In this document: positions 5,792-7,926 of the stretch, piece after piece | Layout of the letters: the number at the start of each line of letters is the position of its first letter | Position numbering within the stretch: position 1 is the first letter of the stretch | Assembly (NCBI GenBank): GCA_016278585.1 | Contig: JADQBO010000015.1 | Location: 1-7,926 of the forward strand | Origin: Desulfosporosinus sp. | GTDB taxonomy: Bacteria > Bacillota > Desulfitobacteriia > Desulfitobacteriales > Desulfitobacteriaceae | Reading direction: 5' to 3' | DNA: 7,926 nucleotides | Made by a program: the position numbers and the translations under genes | The notes under the pieces: model-generated | Told to the model about the DNA's origin: nothing | What the model saw: only the letters and a program-made list of their open reading frames with translations | Databases searched by the model: none

Positions 5792-6560
5792 GGGTGAAGT
5801 GATTTTCGTTGGAGCTGGTCCGGGAGATCCTGAACTAATCACAATCAAAGGTTCTCGTGCCCTGGAACGAGCGGATCGGGTGATTTATGCTGGGTCTCTA
5901 GTCAACCCAAAATTGCTGGAGATTTGCCGTCCTGGAACCCCTTTTCATGACAGTGCCCATCTCACCCTCGAAGACGTGGTTGCTTTAATGTTCGAGGGTT
6001 CAAAACGTGGAGAAACCATTGTCCGCCTCCACACAGGAGATCCTAGTATGTATGGAGCTATTAAGGAACAATTCGAACATTTAAATAAGCAAGAAATACC
6101 GTATTCCGTGATTCCTGGGGTTAGTTCGGTGTTTGCAGCTGCGGCGGCGGTTAAACGTGAATTTACCCTGCCGGAAATTAGTCAAACTTTGATTCTTACA
6201 CGCATAGCTGGACGAACTCCAGTTCCAGAACGGGAAGCACTTGCCAAATTAGCACAACATCAAACCAGTATGTCCATTTTCCTAAGTGTACAGGATATGG
6301 GATCAGTCGTCCAAGCGTTGCTGGAAGGTGGTTATCCTGCCTCAACTCCAATTGCTGTGGTCGCAAAAGCGAGTTGGCCAGATGAAGAGGTTCTTTTGGG
6401 AACCCTAGAAACGATCGTCGAAAAAGTAAAAGAGGCAGGAATTCGTAAACAGGCTCAAATTCTTGTGGGAGATTTCTTAGATCCAGCTCAGGGGTATGCC
6501 CGCTCTAAACTCTATGACCCGACTTTTACCCATGAATATCGGCAAGGAACAGAAACGTGA
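5772..6560 (+). CDS. cbiF: Cobalt-precorrin-4 C11-methyltransferase CbiF
   Basis: This 262-residue tetrapyrrole methylase adds the C11 methyl group to cobalt-precorrin-4. Motifs in order are VGAGPGDPELIT (13-24), YAGSLVNP (39-46), HTGDPSMYGA (87-96) and VIPGVSSVFAAAAAV (113-127). YAGSLVNP and GDPSMYGA distinguish CbiF/CobM from the other methylases of this operon. The open frame reaches back to an ATG at 5718, but GTG 5772 has GGGGAGGG at 6 bases and lies right before the conserved part, so it is the likely start. It overlaps cbiL by 20 bases, and its TGA overlaps the cbiG GTG in GTGA. The length is normal for the family. Confidence 0.93.
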   Translation: MNQKNTKGEVIFVGAGPGDPELITIKGSRALERADRVIYAGSLVNPKLLEICRPGTPFHDSAHLTLEDVVALMFEGSKRGETIVRLHTGDPSMYGAIKEQFEHLNKQEIPYSVIPGVSSVFAAAAAVKREFTLPEISQTLILTRIAGRTPVPEREALAKLAQHQTSMSIFLSVQDMGSVVQALLEGGYPASTPIAVVAKASWPDEEVLLGTLETIVEKVKEAGIRKQAQILVGDFLDPAQGYARSKLYDPTFTHEYRQGTET

Positions 6561-7639
6561 ACGAAAACTTGAACGCTCCGAAAACGAAAATAGCTCTTGT
6601 TTCCTTGACTGACCGAGGGCTGGATACGATGGAGCGTATTGGTAAGGGACTTCCGGATACCGTTATTCGAGAACTTTATATTCATAAGCAAGTGCTTGGT
6701 CAAAAGCAAGGGCAAAGCTTCACTCGTTTGAGTGATATCGTTCCGAGTTTATGGCAAGAATGTTCAGTTCTAATTTTTGTCATGGCTACAGGAATTGTCG
6801 TACGCCAAATTGCACCCTTAATTGAAGGGAAAGATCGAGATCCGGCCGTGCTTGTACTGGATGAAGATGGGGGATTTGTGATTCCCCTACTTTCCGGACA
6901 TTTAGGTGGTGCCAATGCTTGGGCCAAACAGATCTCAGATCAGATAGGGGCAGTACCTGTTATAACGACTGCTACAGATGTTAGAGGAATGGTGGCACCG
7001 GACGAATATGCCCGTAGGTATGGTTGGAAAGTAGAACCTGTTCATCATTTGCCAGCGGTTAATCGCTTACTTTTGGAGCAAAAATGTCTTAATGTTTGGA
7101 CAAATTATTCTTTAAAGGTTGAGCACAACCCATGGTTGAATGATCCCCATTATCGCTTTTTATCTAAGAGCGAAATAGATCAAGCGAATATATTGGTTGA
7201 TGCTTTTCCAAGCTCAAGTATTAAGTCGGACTGTCTGTATTTAATTCCACCGATCTTAAGTATTGGGGTAGGATGCCGCCGAGGAGTCGCTCGGGATGTC
7301 ATTCTAGAGAGAATTAGAACGGCAGTAAAACAGATCGGAGCCTCCCTTAAAGCAATCTCGGGAATCTATAGTATTGACCTTAAATCTGATGAAGTGGGCC
7401 TGATTGAAGCGGCTAAGTATTTGAGGGTTCCGTTTCAAACCTTTCGAGCAGATGAACTACAAGTCGTTAATCTTCAAGAACAGCTAAGTCGATCAAACTT
7501 TGTAAGCGAAAAGATAGGAGTGGACGGTGTATGCGAAGCAGCGAGTTTACTGGGAGCCCAAAGAGGACGGCTAGTTCTGCCGAAAACCAAGGGACAGGGG
7601 GTCACAGTGGCGATCAGCATGGAAAGCTCTATGTTGTAG
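6557..7639 (+). CDS. cbiG: Cobalt-precorrin-5A hydrolase CbiG
   Basis: This 360-residue enzyme opens the ring-A lactone of cobalt-precorrin-5A and releases the two-carbon fragment as acetaldehyde, a step specific to the anaerobic pathway. The N-terminal domain shows ATGIVVR (77-83) and the strongly conserved LLSGHLGGAN (111-120), followed by VITTATDVRG (135-144). A less conserved middle part spans about 150-230. The C-terminal domain begins with SIGVGCRRG (235-243) and ends with KTKGQGVTVAI (343-353). GTG 6557 has AAGGA at about 8 bases and overlaps the cbiF stop by 4 bases. The last 36 codons overlap the start of cbiH in another frame. Length is normal for a stand-alone CbiG. Confidence 0.93.
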   Translation: MNENLNAPKTKIALVSLTDRGLDTMERIGKGLPDTVIRELYIHKQVLGQKQGQSFTRLSDIVPSLWQECSVLIFVMATGIVVRQIAPLIEGKDRDPAVLVLDEDGGFVIPLLSGHLGGANAWAKQISDQIGAVPVITTATDVRGMVAPDEYARRYGWKVEPVHHLPAVNRLLLEQKCLNVWTNYSLKVEHNPWLNDPHYRFLSKSEIDQANILVDAFPSSSIKSDCLYLIPPILSIGVGCRRGVARDVILERIRTAVKQIGASLKAISGIYSIDLKSDEVGLIEAAKYLRVPFQTFRADELQVVNLQEQLSRSNFVSEKIGVDGVCEAASLLGAQRGRLVLPKTKGQGVTVAISMESSML

Positions 7640-7926
7640 GCCTCGGGCCTGGAGACCAAGATCATATGACAACTCGGGTTCAGTCAGTATTAAATGAGGT
7701 TGAATACATCGTGGGATATAAGACCTACATTGAGCTTATTCGGTCGTTTTTAACCCATCAACAAATTGTAGCTACTGGTATGCGTCAAGAAATTGACCGC
7801 TGTCGTGAAGCGATTCGGCTGGCTGCTGAGGGACATCGAGTAGCCGTTGTAAGCAGTGGAGATGCCGGAGTTTACGGGATGGCTGGAATTATTATCGAGT
7901 GTCTTGAGCAAGAGAACCTTCTAGAT
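7531..7926 (+). CDS. cbiH: Cobalt-precorrin-3 C17-methyltransferase CbiH (5' part, cut by window edge)
   Basis: The first 132 residues of a tetrapyrrole methylase are visible and the frame is open at the window edge. CbiH methylates C17 and drives contraction of the macrocycle. Motifs are LYVVGLGPGDQDHMT (33-47), YIVGYKTYIELI (59-70), ATGMRQEIDRCREAI (81-95) and VVSSGDAGVYGMAG (106-119); GYKTYIELI and SSGDAGVYGMAG are typical of CbiH/CobJ. The only ATG, GTG or TTG between the upstream in-frame TAA (near 7468) and GLGPGD is ATG 7531. It has AGGAG at 7516-7520, 10 bases away. The start thus lies 109 bases inside cbiG and adds about 30 polar, Gly/Ser-rich residues before the fold, unlike usual CbiH proteins, which begin with the GLGPG strand. 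Whether those residues are made depends on this start being used. A programmed shift from cbiG is the alternative, but I saw no clear slippery heptamer. Confidence 0.88.
   Translation, partial: MRSSEFTGSPKRTASSAENQGTGGHSGDQHGKLYVVGLGPGDQDHMTTRVQSVLNEVEYIVGYKTYIELIRSFLTHQQIVATGMRQEIDRCREAIRLAAEGHRVAVVSSGDAGVYGMAGIIIECLEQENLLD

Noticed and set aside
6512..6927. Minus-strand open frames within the cbiF end and cbiG
   Set aside because: They are antisense to conserved coding sequence and show no domain or ribosome site.

Overview
The window looks like chromosomal DNA of a low-GC, Gram-positive anaerobe of the class Clostridia. The Desulfosporosinus/Desulfitobacterium group (Peptococcaceae) is my best guess. 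This rests on AGGAGG-type ribosome sites, frequent GTG starts, T-rich intrinsic terminators, a lipoprotein betaine receptor and the anaerobic (cobalt-first) cobalamin route. The genus is a judgement from overall protein character, not from a search.

Layout. Bases 1-135 hold short repeats: a perfect 25-bp inverted repeat with a 5-base loop, followed by an 18-bp unit present twice. Bases 136-3293 are a leftward operon for a glycine-betaine-type ABC importer. Read on the minus strand it runs promoter (3258-3293), ATPase opuAA, permease opuAB, lipoprotein receptor opuAC, terminator (136-164). A divergent AT-rich spacer (about 3294-3545) separates it from a rightward cobalamin operon. That operon starts with a cobalamin riboswitch (3546-3700), whose expression platform ends in an intrinsic terminator (3754-3778). 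It continues with cbiET (fused), cbiL, cbiF, cbiG and the first 132 codons of cbiH, which runs off the right edge.

How the genes work together. OpuAC captures the osmolyte outside the membrane, OpuAB forms the channel and OpuAA hydrolyses ATP; the CBS pair of OpuAA is the expected ionic-strength sensor. The cbi genes encode corrin-ring steps: C20 methylation (CbiL), C17 methylation with ring contraction (CbiH), C11 methylation (CbiF), lactone opening with loss of a two-carbon unit (CbiG), and C5/C15 methylation with decarboxylation (CbiET). CbiD, CbiJ, CbiC and the later steps are not in the window. Every junction in the cbi operon overlaps, by 1, 20, 4 and 109 bases, which implies tight translational coupling.

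The most noteworthy points are the 109-base cbiG/cbiH overlap, which forces a 30-residue or longer N-terminal extension on CbiH; a riboswitch platform in which the 5' arm of the terminator is duplicated upstream as a candidate antiterminator; and the REP-like palindrome. I saw no wholly new system: both operons are recognisable families.
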